DNA of 64,000 nt, from contig CASEBK010000033.1 in NCBI GenBank assembly GCA_949286115.1, forward strand, positions 1-64,000, read 5' to 3'. Origin of the DNA: an uncultured Veillonellaceae bacterium. GTDB taxonomy: Bacteria; Bacillota; Negativicutes; Veillonellales; Dialisteraceae. The notes beneath the pieces were generated by a model. That model had not been told where the DNA came from. It ran no database searches and saw nothing but the letters and a program-made list of their open reading frames with translations. The translations under genes and the position numbers were made by a program. Positions 8,140 to 16,637 of this stretch are shown one piece after another (within the stretch, counting starts at the first letter, position 1; every line of letters starts with the position of its first letter).

Positions 8140-9361
8140 TCTGATCATTCAAAATGCGCGTCTTAGAAATCATACGCTGGCGGATATCGGCATCACGGAA
8201 GGCAGGATCATTTCTGTCGGACCGGGGCTTGGCGGAGACGCGAAAGTGAAACTCGATGCAGAAGGGCGGCTGGTCACGGAATCGTTTGTCAATGGGCATC
8301 TGCATCTGTGCAAAGTCTACACGCTGGAAATGGCAGGCCAGCAGGCGCTGCAGGAATACCAGCACGGCGGTATGGGCGGAGCGATGACGGCGATCGAAAA
8401 GGCCTCCGCCTTCAAGACGGCTTACGACGAAAGCTGGATCTACAGAAACGTGGAGAAAGCCTGCGACCTGGCGGTCCGCTATGGGGTCACGCACATCCGC
8501 GCGTTTGCCGATGTGGACAGCAAAGCGAGGCTGGAAGGCGTCAAGGCGCTCCTGCGCGCGCGGGAGACGTACCGGGACCGCGTAGAACTCCAGGTGGTCG
8601 CTTTCCCGCAGGACGGCTGGCAGAGAGAACCGGGGACGGAGGCATTGATGCAGCAGGCCATGGAGCTGGGCGCCGATGTGGTGGGCGGCATCCCGTGGAT
8701 GGAGTATACGAAGCAGGATGAGGAGCGGCATGTGGCCAGCGCCTGCGCCCTGGCGAAGCGTTGGAATAAAGATATTTCAATGCTTCTGGACGACGTGGGA
8801 GACGCAGAGGAACGGACGCTCGAAATGCTCTGCCTCAAAAGCATCGAGATGGGATGGCAGGGACGTGTGACGGCGCAGCATTGCCGCGCCATGGCGCTGT
8901 ACCCGGAGAATTATTTCCGCAAGCTGTTGGCGCTGATCAAAAAAGCCGGCATCGGATTTGTGAGCGATCCGCACACAGGGCCGCTGCATGCGAGGGTGAA
9001 AGATCTCATCGAAGCAGGGATCCCTGTGGCGCTGGGGCAGGATGATATCGCGGACGCCTATTATCCTTATGGCGAATGCAATATGCTGGAAGTCGCCTTC
9101 CTGGCCAGTCATCTGCTGTGGATGACTGGATTTGAAGATATGGAGCATCTGTACGACATGGTGACCGTCAGCGCGGCCCGGGTACTGGGGATGAAACATC
9201 ATCAGCTGTGCGCCGGGGGCGATGCGGATCTCGTCATTCTCGACGAGCCGGATGTGTATCATGCGATCTGGCATCACCGCGCGCCGGCCGCAGTGGTGAA
9301 AAACGGACGGATCCTGCGCTGCGAACTGCCGGTGGAGAGGAGCATAAGCCCGGTCGGATAA
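8132..9361 (+). CDS. Cytosine deaminase (CodA)-like amidohydrolase with altered metal site
   Basis: A 409-residue amidohydrolase of the CodA group. It has GHLHL near residue 54 (two metal ligands), VTAQHCRAMA (strand-6 histidine) and GQDDIADAYYPYGECNML, which closely matches the CodA GHDDVFDPWYPLG segment containing the metal-binding aspartate. Where CodA has VHCDE (strand-5 histidine and catalytic glutamate) this protein has MLLDD, so the histidine is missing and Glu is replaced by Asp. It may act on another ring or amide substrate. GGAGATATCGGAA precedes the ATG at 8132, which overlaps the preceding gene. It closes the block. Confidence 0.78.
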   Translation, partial: AYDLIIQNARLRNHTLADIGITEGRIISVGPGLGGDAKVKLDAEGRLVTESFVNGHLHLCKVYTLEMAGQQALQEYQHGGMGGAMTAIEKASAFKTAYDESWIYRNVEKACDLAVRYGVTHIRAFADVDSKARLEGVKALLRARETYRDRVELQVVAFPQDGWQREPGTEALMQQAMELGADVVGGIPWMEYTKQDEERHVASACALAKRWNKDISMLLDDVGDAEERTLEMLCLKSIEMGWQGRVTAQHCRAMALYPENYFRKLLALIKKAGIGFVSDPHTGPLHARVKDLIEAGIPVALGQDDIADAYYPYGECNMLEVAFLASHLLWMTGFEDMEHLYDMVTVSAARVLGMKHHQLCAGGDADLVILDEPDVYHAIWHHRAPAAVVKNGRILRCELPVERSISPVG

Positions 9362-9399
9362 GCGGAAAAGGACCATACGGGTGGAAGGGGCATTCAAAA

Positions 9400-9446
9400 G
9401 AAAGCCTGCCTGCAGGGAGCCGGTCTCCCAGACGGCCTGCGCTTTC
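9400..9446 (+). terminator. Hairpin after the hydrolase block
   Basis: GAAAGC (9400-9405) pairs with GCTTTC (9441-9446), with an inner GGGAG/CTCCC hairpin. The T run is weak, so this may be a transcript-end structure rather than an efficient terminator. Confidence 0.4.
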
Positions 9447-9490
9447 CCGCCGCTGAGCGGCACATTCCGTATTTTTCCGGGCATGAGAAA

Positions 9491-9540
9491 GCCCCCATTT
9501 GGCATTCCACATGCATGCGGTTTGGCAAATGGGGGTGTTT
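9491..9540. terminator. Bidirectional terminator at the end of metQ
   Basis: CCCCCATTTG (9492-9501) pairs perfectly with CAAATGGGGG (9526-9535). It lies between the convergent hydrolase block and met operon and has T-rich tails. Confidence 0.8.
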
Positions 9541-9565
9541 TCACGCTTTTTTCCCGGGTCCGGGA

Positions 9566-10396
9566 TCAGTCCCACGCGGGCTCGATGGTGCCTTTGTATT
9601 TCTCGGCGATGAACTGCTTCACCGAGTCGGACTGGTAGGCTTTCACGAATTTCGCATAGGCCGGATCGTCCTTGTCTTTCTCACGGGCGGCGATGATCAT
9701 CACGGCGAGGGGATTGTCCTTCGCTTCGAGGAAGATGCCCTGGTCTTTCGGGGAGAGCCCGGCGCTCATGACGTAGTTCATGGTGATGACGGAAGCGTCC
9801 ACGTCGTCCAGACTGCGCGGGAGCTGCGCCGCTTCGAGCTCGCGGAATTCCAGATGCTTCGGATTGTCCGTGATGTCTGCGGGGGTCGCCGTATTGCCCG
9901 CGCCGTCCCGCAGCTTGATGAGCCCGGCCTGCTGGAGGAGCTGGAGGCCGCGGCCTTCATTGGTGGGGTCGTTCGGGATGGAGATGACGCCGCCGTCGGG
10001 GATGTCCTTCACGTCTTTCACGGTATTGCTGTAGATGCCCATGCGCATGAGAATGGCGTTGCCGATGGCGGTAAGGTGCGCGCCTTCCTGCTGGTTGAAA
10101 TTGTCGAGGAAGGGCTTGTGCTGGTAGACCGCCAGATCGAGCTCGCCGTCTTCCAGCGCCTGGTCCGGGGTGATGTAATCAGAGAATTCCTTCACGTTCA
10201 CTTTGAGGCCGTTCTTCTCTGCTTCTTTCGCGGCGGCTTCGACCACTTCCGCGTGAGGGCCGGCGGTGGCGCCTACGGTGATCTCCGTTTTCTCCGGTTT
10301 GGCCGCCGGCGCGGAGCCGGAGGAGCCGCCGCATCCGGCGATGCATGCCGCTGCGGCGAAGGCGGCGAGACTGGCGAGGATGAGTTTTTTCTTCAT
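9566..10396 (-). CDS. metQ: Methionine ABC transporter substrate-binding lipoprotein
   Basis: A 276-residue NlpA/MetQ protein that captures methionine outside the inner membrane and delivers it to MetNI. A lipoprotein signal ends in the lipobox IAGC with C22 as the lipidated residue. Family motifs include VGATAGPHAEV and the FSDYITPDQALEDGELDLAVYQHKPFL region. It is the last gene of metN-metI-metQ, controlled by the upstream SAM-I riboswitch. Confidence 0.95.
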   Translation of the reverse strand: MKKKLILASLAAFAAAACIAGCGGSSGSAPAAKPEKTEITVGATAGPHAEVVEAAAKEAEKNGLKVNVKEFSDYITPDQALEDGELDLAVYQHKPFLDNFNQQEGAHLTAIGNAILMRMGIYSNTVKDVKDIPDGGVISIPNDPTNEGRGLQLLQQAGLIKLRDGAGNTATPADITDNPKHLEFRELEAAQLPRSLDDVDASVITMNYVMSAGLSPKDQGIFLEAKDNPLAVMIIAAREKDKDDPAYAKFVKAYQSDSVKQFIAEKYKGTIEPAWD

Positions 10397-10473
10397 GATG
10401 TGGGGTCCTTTCTATAAAAAATGATTTTATATGCGGAGCCCGTGAGGGGGAGCGGGACACACAGCAAAAGGGA

Positions 10474-11127
10474 TCAGCGCTTGTCTGCGCGGCGGGCCAG
10501 ATGGCTGCCGATGAACTGGATGGCCTGGACGATGACCACGAGCACCACGATGGTGGCGATCATCACGTCGGCCTGGAAGCGCTGGTAGCCGTAGCGGATG
10601 GCCAGGTCGCCCAGACCGCCGCCGCCGATGGTGCCGGCCATGGCGCTGGAGCCGATCAGGGTGACGACGACCACGGTCATGGTTTCGATGATGGCGGGGA
10701 GCGCCTCGGGGATGAAGACTTTCCAGATGATCTGGAAGGGCGTGGCCCCCATGGATTCCGCTGCTTCAATGAGGCCGGAGGGGATCTCGCGGATGGAGGT
10801 CTCCACCATGCGCGCCGTATAGGGGATGGCCGCGATGGTGAGCGGTACGATGGCGGCGGTGGTGCCGATGGACGTGCCGGCTACGAGGCGCGTGAACGGG
10901 ATGATGGCCACCATGAGGATGATGAAGGGGATGGAGCGCACCACGTTCACGATGAACGAGAGCGGCTTATTGAGCGCCGGGCAGGAGAGGATGCCCCCTT
11001 TTTCTGTGACGACCAGGAGGATGCCCAGGGGGATGCCCACGAGGGCGGCGATGAGCGCGGAGACGCCCAGCATGTACAGCGTCTCGCCGAGACTTTTGAG
11101 AAGCAGATTAGTTATGATGGGGGACAT
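10474..11127 (-). CDS. metI: Methionine ABC transporter permease
   Basis: A 217-residue membrane subunit with five predicted membrane segments and the EAA loop (EAAESMGATPFQIIWKVFIPEALP) that contacts MetN. The start at 11127 (MSPIITN) lies inside the 3' end of metN (20-nt overlap), with GAGG upstream. A longer in-frame start at 11193 would read further into metN and is unlikely. Confidence 0.94.
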   Translation of the reverse strand: MSPIITNLLLKSLGETLYMLGVSALIAALVGIPLGILLVVTEKGGILSCPALNKPLSFIVNVVRSIPFIILMVAIIPFTRLVAGTSIGTTAAIVPLTIAAIPYTARMVETSIREIPSGLIEAAESMGATPFQIIWKVFIPEALPAIIETMTVVVVTLIGSSAMAGTIGGGGLGDLAIRYGYQRFQADVMIATIVVLVVIVQAIQFIGSHLARRADKR

Positions 11128-12148
11128 AGCCGATGACCTCGCTTTCGATGGGAAGATTATCCAAATGGGAGAGACCGGCGCGGATGTTTTCATCGGTGCC
11201 GTCGATGGTGACGATGAGCTTGCCGAAGGGCACGCCGTGGATGTAGTCGATGTTGCCGTAGAGGATGCTCACGTCGAGGCCGTATTTCCGGATGAGATTG
11301 GCCACGATGGGCTCGTCCGCCACGTCGCCCCGGAAGGAGAGACGGAGCGCCGTGAGGTCGCCGTCGTGGAGCTTTTCCTTCGTGATGTTCATATGAGCGA
11401 GCGCTTCGGGAAGCTCATTGGAGATGACGGAGCCGATGAACTTCCGGGACGTCTCCGTCTGAGGATTCGTGAAGAGATCTACCACGGAGCTCTCTTCGAT
11501 GATCTTTCCCTTCTCGATGACGGCCACGCGGTCGGCGATCTGCTTGATGACTTCCATCTGATGGGTGATCATGATGATGGTGATGCCCAGTTTCTTATTG
11601 ATGCGCTTCAGGAGCTGCAGGATGGACTTCACCGTCTCCGGGTCGAGAGCGGACGTCGCCTCGTCCGAGAGGAGCACTTCCGGGTCGGAGACGATCGCCC
11701 GGGCGATGCCCACGCGCTGCTTCTGCCCGCCAGAGAGCTGCGCCGGATACTTGTCCCGATACTCCGTGAGGCCCACCAGATCGAGGATGGCGGAGATCTT
11801 TTTCTCCTGCTCGGCCTTCGGCACTTTGGCCAGCTCCAGAGGAAAGGCCACGTTCTGAAAGACCGTGCGGCTCGAGAGCAGATTGAAATGCTGGAAGATC
11901 ATGCCGATGTGCTTGCGCTCCTCCCGAAGCTCTTTCTGGGAGAGCTTCGTCATGTCTTTGCCGTTGATGAGGACCTCGCCCGACGTGGGGGGCTCCAGCA
12001 TGTTGATGCAGCGGATCAGGGTGGACTTGCCCGCGCCGGACTGTCCGATGATGCCGAAGATCTCTCCGTCCTCGATGGTGAGGTTGATATCTTCGAGCGC
12101 GGTGATATGGCCGTCGTAGCTTTTGTTGATATGCTTCAGCTCGATCAT
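11108..12148 (-). CDS. metN: Methionine ABC transporter ATPase
   Basis: A 346-residue ATPase driving methionine uptake through MetI. It has Walker A GQSGAGKS (35-42), signature LSGGQ near 138, Walker B VLLSDEATSALD, the switch histidine in MITHQ, and a C-terminal NIL/ACT-like domain (from about 265) that binds methionine and inhibits transport when the cell is replete. AAGGAG precedes the ATG. Confidence 0.96.
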   Translation of the reverse strand: MIELKHINKSYDGHITALEDINLTIEDGEIFGIIGQSGAGKSTLIRCINMLEPPTSGEVLINGKDMTKLSQKELREERKHIGMIFQHFNLLSSRTVFQNVAFPLELAKVPKAEQEKKISAILDLVGLTEYRDKYPAQLSGGQKQRVGIARAIVSDPEVLLSDEATSALDPETVKSILQLLKRINKKLGITIIMITHQMEVIKQIADRVAVIEKGKIIEESSVVDLFTNPQTETSRKFIGSVISNELPEALAHMNITKEKLHDGDLTALRLSFRGDVADEPIVANLIRKYGLDVSILYGNIDYIHGVPFGKLIVTIDGTDENIRAGLSHLDNLPIESEVIGYVPHHN

Positions 12149-12171
12149 CTTTTACATACTCCTTATTCAAT

Positions 12172-12200
12172 AAAAAAACTTTCATCCCAAAGATGAAAGT
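12172..12200 (-). terminator. Riboswitch-controlled terminator of metNIQ
   Basis: On the minus strand the arms (plus-strand 12178-12186 and 12192-12200; ACTTTCATC and GATGAAAGT) form a perfect 9-bp stem followed by seven T. It sits between the SAM aptamer and metN. Confidence 0.9.
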
Positions 12201-12203
12201 AAA

Positions 12204-12310
12204 AGCAGCGCATCATCTTTCGGGAAATCCCGCTGGAATTGGCACCGGTTCTCTTGCGAGGGGTTGCCGCAGCTTCCTTGGGCCAGTCCCTCCGCTGCTC
12301 GTGATGAAAT
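12204..12310 (-). promoter_or_regulatory. SAM-I (S-box) riboswitch
   Basis: Read on the minus strand, the segment has the S-box core in order: AGCGGAGGGACTGGCCC, GAAGCTGCGGCAACC, then GGTGCCAATTCC and a closing P1 strand GATGATG. SAM binding stabilises the aptamer and lets the adjacent terminator form, so metNIQ should be off when SAM is plentiful. Confidence 0.95.
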
Positions 12311-12333
12311 CGTATGAAGTTGTGTTGAAACCA

Positions 12334-12362
12334 ATCTTACAGTACCATTAAGCGATTGTCAA
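12334..12362 (-). promoter_or_regulatory. Promoter of the metNIQ leader
   Basis: On the minus strand, consensus TTGACA (12357-12362), a 17-nt spacer and TAAGAT (12334-12339). It lies just upstream of the riboswitch. Confidence 0.85.
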
Positions 12363-12405
12363 TAGGGAAATCAGAAAGGGAAAACGGCGAGGCTCTAGCC
12401 GTTCA

Positions 12406-12434
12406 TTGCGGGCGCGCAGTCAGGATGATATAAT
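12406..12434 (+). promoter_or_regulatory. Putative promoter of yerC and the phosphomannomutase gene
   Basis: TTGCGG (12406-12411), a 17-nt spacer and a consensus TATAAT (12429-12434). Confidence 0.65.
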
Positions 12435-12509
12435 TATACTGAATTAAAGAAGAAAAGGATTCAGGGGCCAGAGGGCCCGTGCATTATCCGAAAGGCAGAG
12501 GAGGTCTCT

Positions 12510-12824
12510 ATGAGTGTGAATCAGCGTCTGGTCAATCCCCTGACGGATCAGCTGTTTGAAGCGATCCTGCATCTGGAATCCCGGGACGAATGCTACGAAT
12601 TTTTTGAAGATCTGTGCACCATCAACGAGCTGCGGGACATGTCCCAGCGTCTCGAAGTGGCGCGTATGCTGCGGAATGGAGAGAAATACGACAAGATCGA
12701 AGGCACCACTGGAGCCTCCACGGCGACCATCTCCCGGGTGAAGCGGTGCCTCAAGTTCGGCGCGGACGGCTACGCCAAGGTGCTGGACCGGATCGAGCCG
12801 AAGGAGGAGAAGGGCGATGAGTGA
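12510..12824 (+). CDS. yerC: TrpR-like DNA-binding protein, YerC/YecD family
   Basis: A 104-residue all-helical protein of the TrpR/YerC family. It has NELRDMSQRLEVARML followed by the helix-turn-helix region GTTGASTATISRVKRCL near 68-84. Family members are small Firmicute DNA-binding proteins whose regulon is mostly unknown. GAGGAGG precedes the ATG. It overlaps the phosphomannomutase start by 8 nt, so the two are translated together. Confidence 0.85.
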   Translation: MSVNQRLVNPLTDQLFEAILHLESRDECYEFFEDLCTINELRDMSQRLEVARMLRNGEKYDKIEGTTGASTATISRVKRCLKFGADGYAKVLDRIEPKEEKGDE

Positions 12825-14190
12825 ACCTCTCGCGATGAGCCACAGCGGCTTCAAAGCCTATGATATCCGCGGCGTCATGCCGGACGAGATCAATGAGGAG
12901 CTGGCGTACCGCGTGGGCCGAGCCTATGCGGCGCTGTATCATCCGCAGACGGTCGCCGTCGGCAGAGACATCCGCCTCTCCTCAGAGGCTCTCGCCGCGG
13001 CGGCGATTCGCGGTCTGACGGAAGGCGGCGCCGATGTGGTGGACATCGGCCTGTGCGGCACGGAAATGATGTATTTCGCCGTTTTCCACGGCAGGTTCTC
13101 CGGCGGCATCATGATCACCGCGAGCCACAATCCGATGGACAACAACGGCATGAAGCTCGTCCGGGAAGAGGGCATCCCCATCAGCGCCGACACGGGCCTC
13201 AAAGACATCGAGGCGCTCGTCTTCTCCGGCGGCTTCCCCGCCGCGGAGAAAAAGGGGACTGTCGTCAAAGAAGACGTGATGGACGACTACATCGCTCATA
13301 TCCTCTCCTATGTGGATACGTCCCGCATGAAGCCGCTCCGCATCGCGGTGGACGCGGGGAACGGCTGCGCGGGGCTGGCTTTTGAAAAGCTCAAAGGCCA
13401 TCTGCCGTTTCAGTTCGAAGAGCTCTACATGGAGCCGGACGGCACGTTTCCTCACGGCGTGCCCAATCCCATGCTGGAAGAATGCCGCGCGCCGCTCGCC
13501 GCGAAAGTGAAAGAGACCGGCGCAGACATGGGCATCGCCTGGGACGGCGACTTCGACCGCTGCTTCTTCATCGACCACGAAGGGCACTTCGTGGAAGGGT
13601 ACTACATGGTGGGGCTCCTGGCGGGGTATTTCCTTCGCCTCCATCCAGGGGAGACCATCGTGCACGACCCGCGGTGCTTCTGGAATACGGAGGACATCGT
13701 GGCGCGCCTCGGCGGGAAGGCGGCGGAGTCGAAGGGAGGCCATGCCTTCATGAAGGAAACGCTCCGCCGCGTCCACGGCATCTACGGCGCGGAGATGAGC
13801 GCGCATCATTTCTTCCGGGATTTCTCCTACTGCGACAGCGGCATGATCCCCTGGCTCATCGTGGCGCAGCTCGTCTCCGAGACGGGAAAGAGCCTCGCCG
13901 AGCTCGTGCGGCAGCGGGAGGCACTCTTCCCGTGCAGCGGCGAGATCAATCTGCCCGCGCGGGACGTGGCGAAAGTGCTTCGTGCGGTGGAGGACCGGTA
14001 CGGGCCGGAGGCGAAAGCCGTGTCTCATCTGGACGGCGTGTCCCTCGACTTCGGCACGTGGCGCTTCAATCTGCGCCCGTCGAACACGGAGCCGCTCATC
14101 CGCTTCAACATGGAGACCCGCGGAGACCGGGCGCTCCTCGAAAAAAAGAAGAACGAAGTGATGCGCTTCATCGAAGAAGCGAACGCATGA
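12817..14190 (+). CDS. Phosphomannomutase/phosphoglucomutase
   Basis: A 457-residue alpha-D-phosphohexomutase that moves phosphate between C6 and C1 of mannose or glucose, feeding sugar nucleotides for LPS or capsule. It has the four family landmarks: catalytic serine loop TASHNP (near residue 100), the metal loop DGDFDR (near 245), the sugar-binding GAEMSAHHFF loop (near 325) and the phosphate-binding RPSNTEP loop (near 425). The best match by length and motifs is ManB/CpsG-type PMM/PGM. It is co-transcribed with yerC. Confidence 0.9.
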   Translation: MSEPLAMSHSGFKAYDIRGVMPDEINEELAYRVGRAYAALYHPQTVAVGRDIRLSSEALAAAAIRGLTEGGADVVDIGLCGTEMMYFAVFHGRFSGGIMITASHNPMDNNGMKLVREEGIPISADTGLKDIEALVFSGGFPAAEKKGTVVKEDVMDDYIAHILSYVDTSRMKPLRIAVDAGNGCAGLAFEKLKGHLPFQFEELYMEPDGTFPHGVPNPMLEECRAPLAAKVKETGADMGIAWDGDFDRCFFIDHEGHFVEGYYMVGLLAGYFLRLHPGETIVHDPRCFWNTEDIVARLGGKAAESKGGHAFMKETLRRVHGIYGAEMSAHHFFRDFSYCDSGMIPWLIVAQLVSETGKSLAELVRQREALFPCSGEINLPARDVAKVLRAVEDRYGPEAKAVSHLDGVSLDFGTWRFNLRPSNTEPLIRFNMETRGDRALLEKKKNEVMRFIEEANA

Positions 14191-14219
14191 AAAAGAGCCT
14201 GGCGAAAGCCGGGCTTTTT
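14191..14219. terminator. Terminator between the phosphomannomutase and SGNH hydrolase genes
   Basis: AGCCTGGC (14196-14203) and GCCGGGCT (14208-14215) around a GAAA loop, flanked by A and T runs. It can serve both convergent genes. Confidence 0.85.
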
Positions 14220-14231
14220 GCATGGGAAGGA

Positions 14232-14831
14232 TCAGGGCGCCTCTTTGAAATGCGGCGCGAGCACAGAGGCAGCGGTGTCCGCCATGAGGGCGTAGCCGTC
14301 TCCGTTCGGGTGGACACCGTCCGCATAGAAGCGGTCGCCGGAAGGAAAGAGGCGCTGGAAATCGATGAGGGGAAGAGACAGGTCTGTCGCGAGAGCGCGG
14401 AGAAATCCGCCGTATTGACGAAGCTCGGCATTATTTTCTTCATGCTGCCAGGACGCCTGCCAGCCTGCGGCGATAGAGGCGCGCGTCGTGAGGAGCGGCA
14501 CGCCGAGCACCACGGGGATGTGGGCGGCGAGCGCGCGGATCTCTTCCTCTGCTTTGCGGCAGAGCACATCGAAGCGGATGCCACAGAGGATGTCGTTCGT
14601 GCCGCCCATGAGGAAGAGCGCCTCCCCTTCCGCGGGGTAGTGCACGACGGTCCACGCGTCGCATAGAATGTCTGAAAAGAGACGGCCGCATACGCCGTGG
14701 TTGTAGAAAGCGATCGCAGGGAAGCGCCGCGAGAGGCGGGCGATCCAGCCATCTCCGGGCGCTGCGCCGTAGCCGGCGGTGAGACTGTCGCCCCAGCACT
14801 GAAGCGCACGGAAAGTCGTGAGAGAGGTCAT
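14232..14831 (-). CDS. SGNH/GDSL-family hydrolase
   Basis: A 199-residue esterase-fold protein. Block I is WGDSLTAGYG (nucleophile serine), the Gly block is the NHGVCGR region, block III is GGTND, and block V is DGVHPNGDGY with the catalytic Asp and His. No signal peptide is evident, so it is probably cytoplasmic. Substrates in the family are acyl or acetyl esters; nothing nearby fixes the substrate. The start at 14831 has AAGGAG upstream; an upstream in-frame ATG at 14936 lacks one. Confidence 0.85.
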   Translation of the reverse strand: MTSLTTFRALQCWGDSLTAGYGAAPGDGWIARLSRRFPAIAFYNHGVCGRLFSDILCDAWTVVHYPAEGEALFLMGGTNDILCGIRFDVLCRKAEEEIRALAAHIPVVLGVPLLTTRASIAAGWQASWQHEENNAELRQYGGFLRALATDLSLPLIDFQRLFPSGDRFYADGVHPNGDGYALMADTAASVLAPHFKEAP

Positions 14832-15001
14832 GGGAGACTCCTTTCCTTTTTCTTCATCATAGGAAACGGAAGAGAGACTGTCAATGGCGGCGCAGGAAAA
14901 AGTATACACTGCAATCCCGAAAAAAGTATGATACAATAAATAAAAATTCGCAGAAAAAGAAATACTCGAAGTCCTGCAGTTCCCATCAAGGAGGTATACG
15001 G

Positions 15002-15964
15002 ATGAACAGACAACTATCTTTGGAATTTGTGCGCGTCACAGAACAGGCGGCGATCCGCAGCGGCCGTCTCATGGGCCGGGGCGATAAGGAAGGAGCGGAC
15101 CAGCTCGCCGTAGACGGGATGCATGCCCAGTTCGCGCTCACGCCCATTTCCGGCACCGTCGTCATCGGCGAAGGCGAGATGGACGAAGCGCCGATGCTCT
15201 ATATCGGCGAACACGTAGGCGCAGGCGGTGAAGAAGTGGATATCGCCGTAGACCCGGTAGAGGGGACGAACCTCGTCGCCAAAGGACAGGACGGCGCCAT
15301 CGCGGTGCTGGCCATTGCGCCGAAAGGCTGCCTCCTCCATGCGCCTGACATGTACATGGAGAAGATCTGCGTCGGCCCCCGCGGCAAGGGACGCATCGAC
15401 ATCAACGCGTCTGTCACGGAGAACCTGCGCCGCGTGGCGGAAGGGATGGACCGCGACGTGTCCGACCTCACTGTAGTCGTCCTCGACCGGGAGCGCCATG
15501 AAAAGATCATTCGCGAATGCCGCGAGGCCGGTGCGCGCATCCGCCTCATCACGGACGGCGACGTGGCGCCGGCGGTGGAATGCGGCATCGAAGGGAGCGG
15601 CATCCACATGGTCATCGGTTCCGGCGGCGCGCCGGAAGGGGTGCTCGCAGCCGTTGGCCTCAAGTGCCTCGGCGGCGATATGCAGGCCCGGCTCCTGCCG
15701 CACAACCACGAAGAAATCACCCGTCTCCACGAGATGGGCATCGACGACCCGAGCCGCGTGCTCACGCTGGACGACCTCGTCAAGGGCGACGACTGCATCT
15801 TCTCCGCCACGGCCATCACGGAGTGCAACCTCCTCCGGGGCCTGCGCTACTTCGGCGGCGGCTGCCGCACGAGTACCATGCTCCTCCGGTACAAGACGGG
15901 GACCGTGCGCTTCATCGACACCATCCACCGCTTCGGGGAAGAAAAACCGGCGGTCAAGCTGTAA
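15002..15964 (+). CDS. glpX: Fructose-1,6-bisphosphatase class II
   Basis: A 320-residue GlpX enzyme that hydrolyses fructose 1,6-bisphosphate to fructose 6-phosphate in gluconeogenesis. Metal and substrate motifs are GEGEMDEAPMLYIGE (near 57), DPVEGTN (near 85) and the GGAPEGVLAA segment (near 209). AAGGAGG lies ahead of the ATG. A TACAAT element at 14932-14937 could be its -10, but the -35 is poor. Confidence 0.95.
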   Translation: MNRQLSLEFVRVTEQAAIRSGRLMGRGDKEGADQLAVDGMHAQFALTPISGTVVIGEGEMDEAPMLYIGEHVGAGGEEVDIAVDPVEGTNLVAKGQDGAIAVLAIAPKGCLLHAPDMYMEKICVGPRGKGRIDINASVTENLRRVAEGMDRDVSDLTVVVLDRERHEKIIRECREAGARIRLITDGDVAPAVECGIEGSGIHMVIGSGGAPEGVLAAVGLKCLGGDMQARLLPHNHEEITRLHEMGIDDPSRVLTLDDLVKGDDCIFSATAITECNLLRGLRYFGGGCRTSTMLLRYKTGTVRFIDTIHRFGEEKPAVKL

Positions 15965-15988
15965 AAGCGGGAAAATATCTGTTAAAAT

Positions 15989-16023
15989 AGCGGATAAAGC
16001 CACAGGCGGTGTCCGCTTTTTTG
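15989..16023 (+). terminator. Terminator after glpX
   Basis: AGCGGA (15989-15994) pairs with TCCGCT (16012-16017), followed by TTTTTTG. It ends just before the lepB ribosome binding site. Confidence 0.7.
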
Positions 16024-16036
16024 TTTGGGAGGCGTC

Positions 16037-16591
16037 ATGAAGGAAGTTTTTGATTGGGTCTATTCCATCGTCGTCGCGCTGTTTCTGGCGATGCTCATCC
16101 ATATTTTCCTCTTCGTGCCCACGCGTGTCTCCGGGGAGTCCATGTACCCCACGCTGGACGACGGGCAGTATCTCATCGTGTCGAAGATCATGCACGTGCT
16201 TCGGGAGATGCCCGACTATGGAGACATCGTCATTATCGACAGCCGTACCCGCCGGGAGCGCTCCTGGGTGGACGATCTGACGGAGCCGATGAATAATTAT
16301 ATCGCCATCTTCAATAAGAACCGGCAGGAGCACAGCGTGTGGGTGAAGCGCGTCATCGGCAAAGGCGGCGACACGCTCGCTTTCCGTGACGGCGCGGTAT
16401 GGCGGAACGGCGAGCCGCTGGACGAACCGTACATCCATGAGCCGATGGAATTCTCCATGGACGGCACGTACACCGTGCCCGAAGGGACGGTCTTCGTCAT
16501 GGGGGACAACCGCAATCACAGCAGCGACAGCCGCTTCATCGGACCCGTGCCAGTGGATCACGTGCTGGGCCGCGTGGTGTTCGAATTGTAA
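16037..16591 (+). CDS. lepB: Signal peptidase I
   Basis: A 184-residue membrane-anchored serine protease that removes signal peptides from exported proteins. One N-terminal membrane anchor (about 8-28) is followed by the catalytic box SGESMYPTL with the nucleophile S35, the general-base lysine in WVKRVIGKGGD, and the conserved GDNRNHSSDSR box. GGGAGG precedes the ATG at 16037. The short size fits Gram-positive-type SipS enzymes. Confidence 0.94.
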   Translation: MKEVFDWVYSIVVALFLAMLIHIFLFVPTRVSGESMYPTLDDGQYLIVSKIMHVLREMPDYGDIVIIDSRTRRERSWVDDLTEPMNNYIAIFNKNRQEHSVWVKRVIGKGGDTLAFRDGAVWRNGEPLDEPYIHEPMEFSMDGTYTVPEGTVFVMGDNRNHSSDSRFIGPVPVDHVLGRVVFEL

Positions 16592-16604
16592 GCGTATGAA
16601 GAAG

Positions 16605-16627
16605 GACGGCAGAAGCCGTCTTTTCTT
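16605..16627 (+). terminator. Terminator after lepB
   Basis: GACGGC (16605-16610) and GCCGTC (16615-16620) form a short hairpin followed by TTTTCTTTT. Confidence 0.75.
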
Positions 16628-16637
16628 TTGCCCACTT

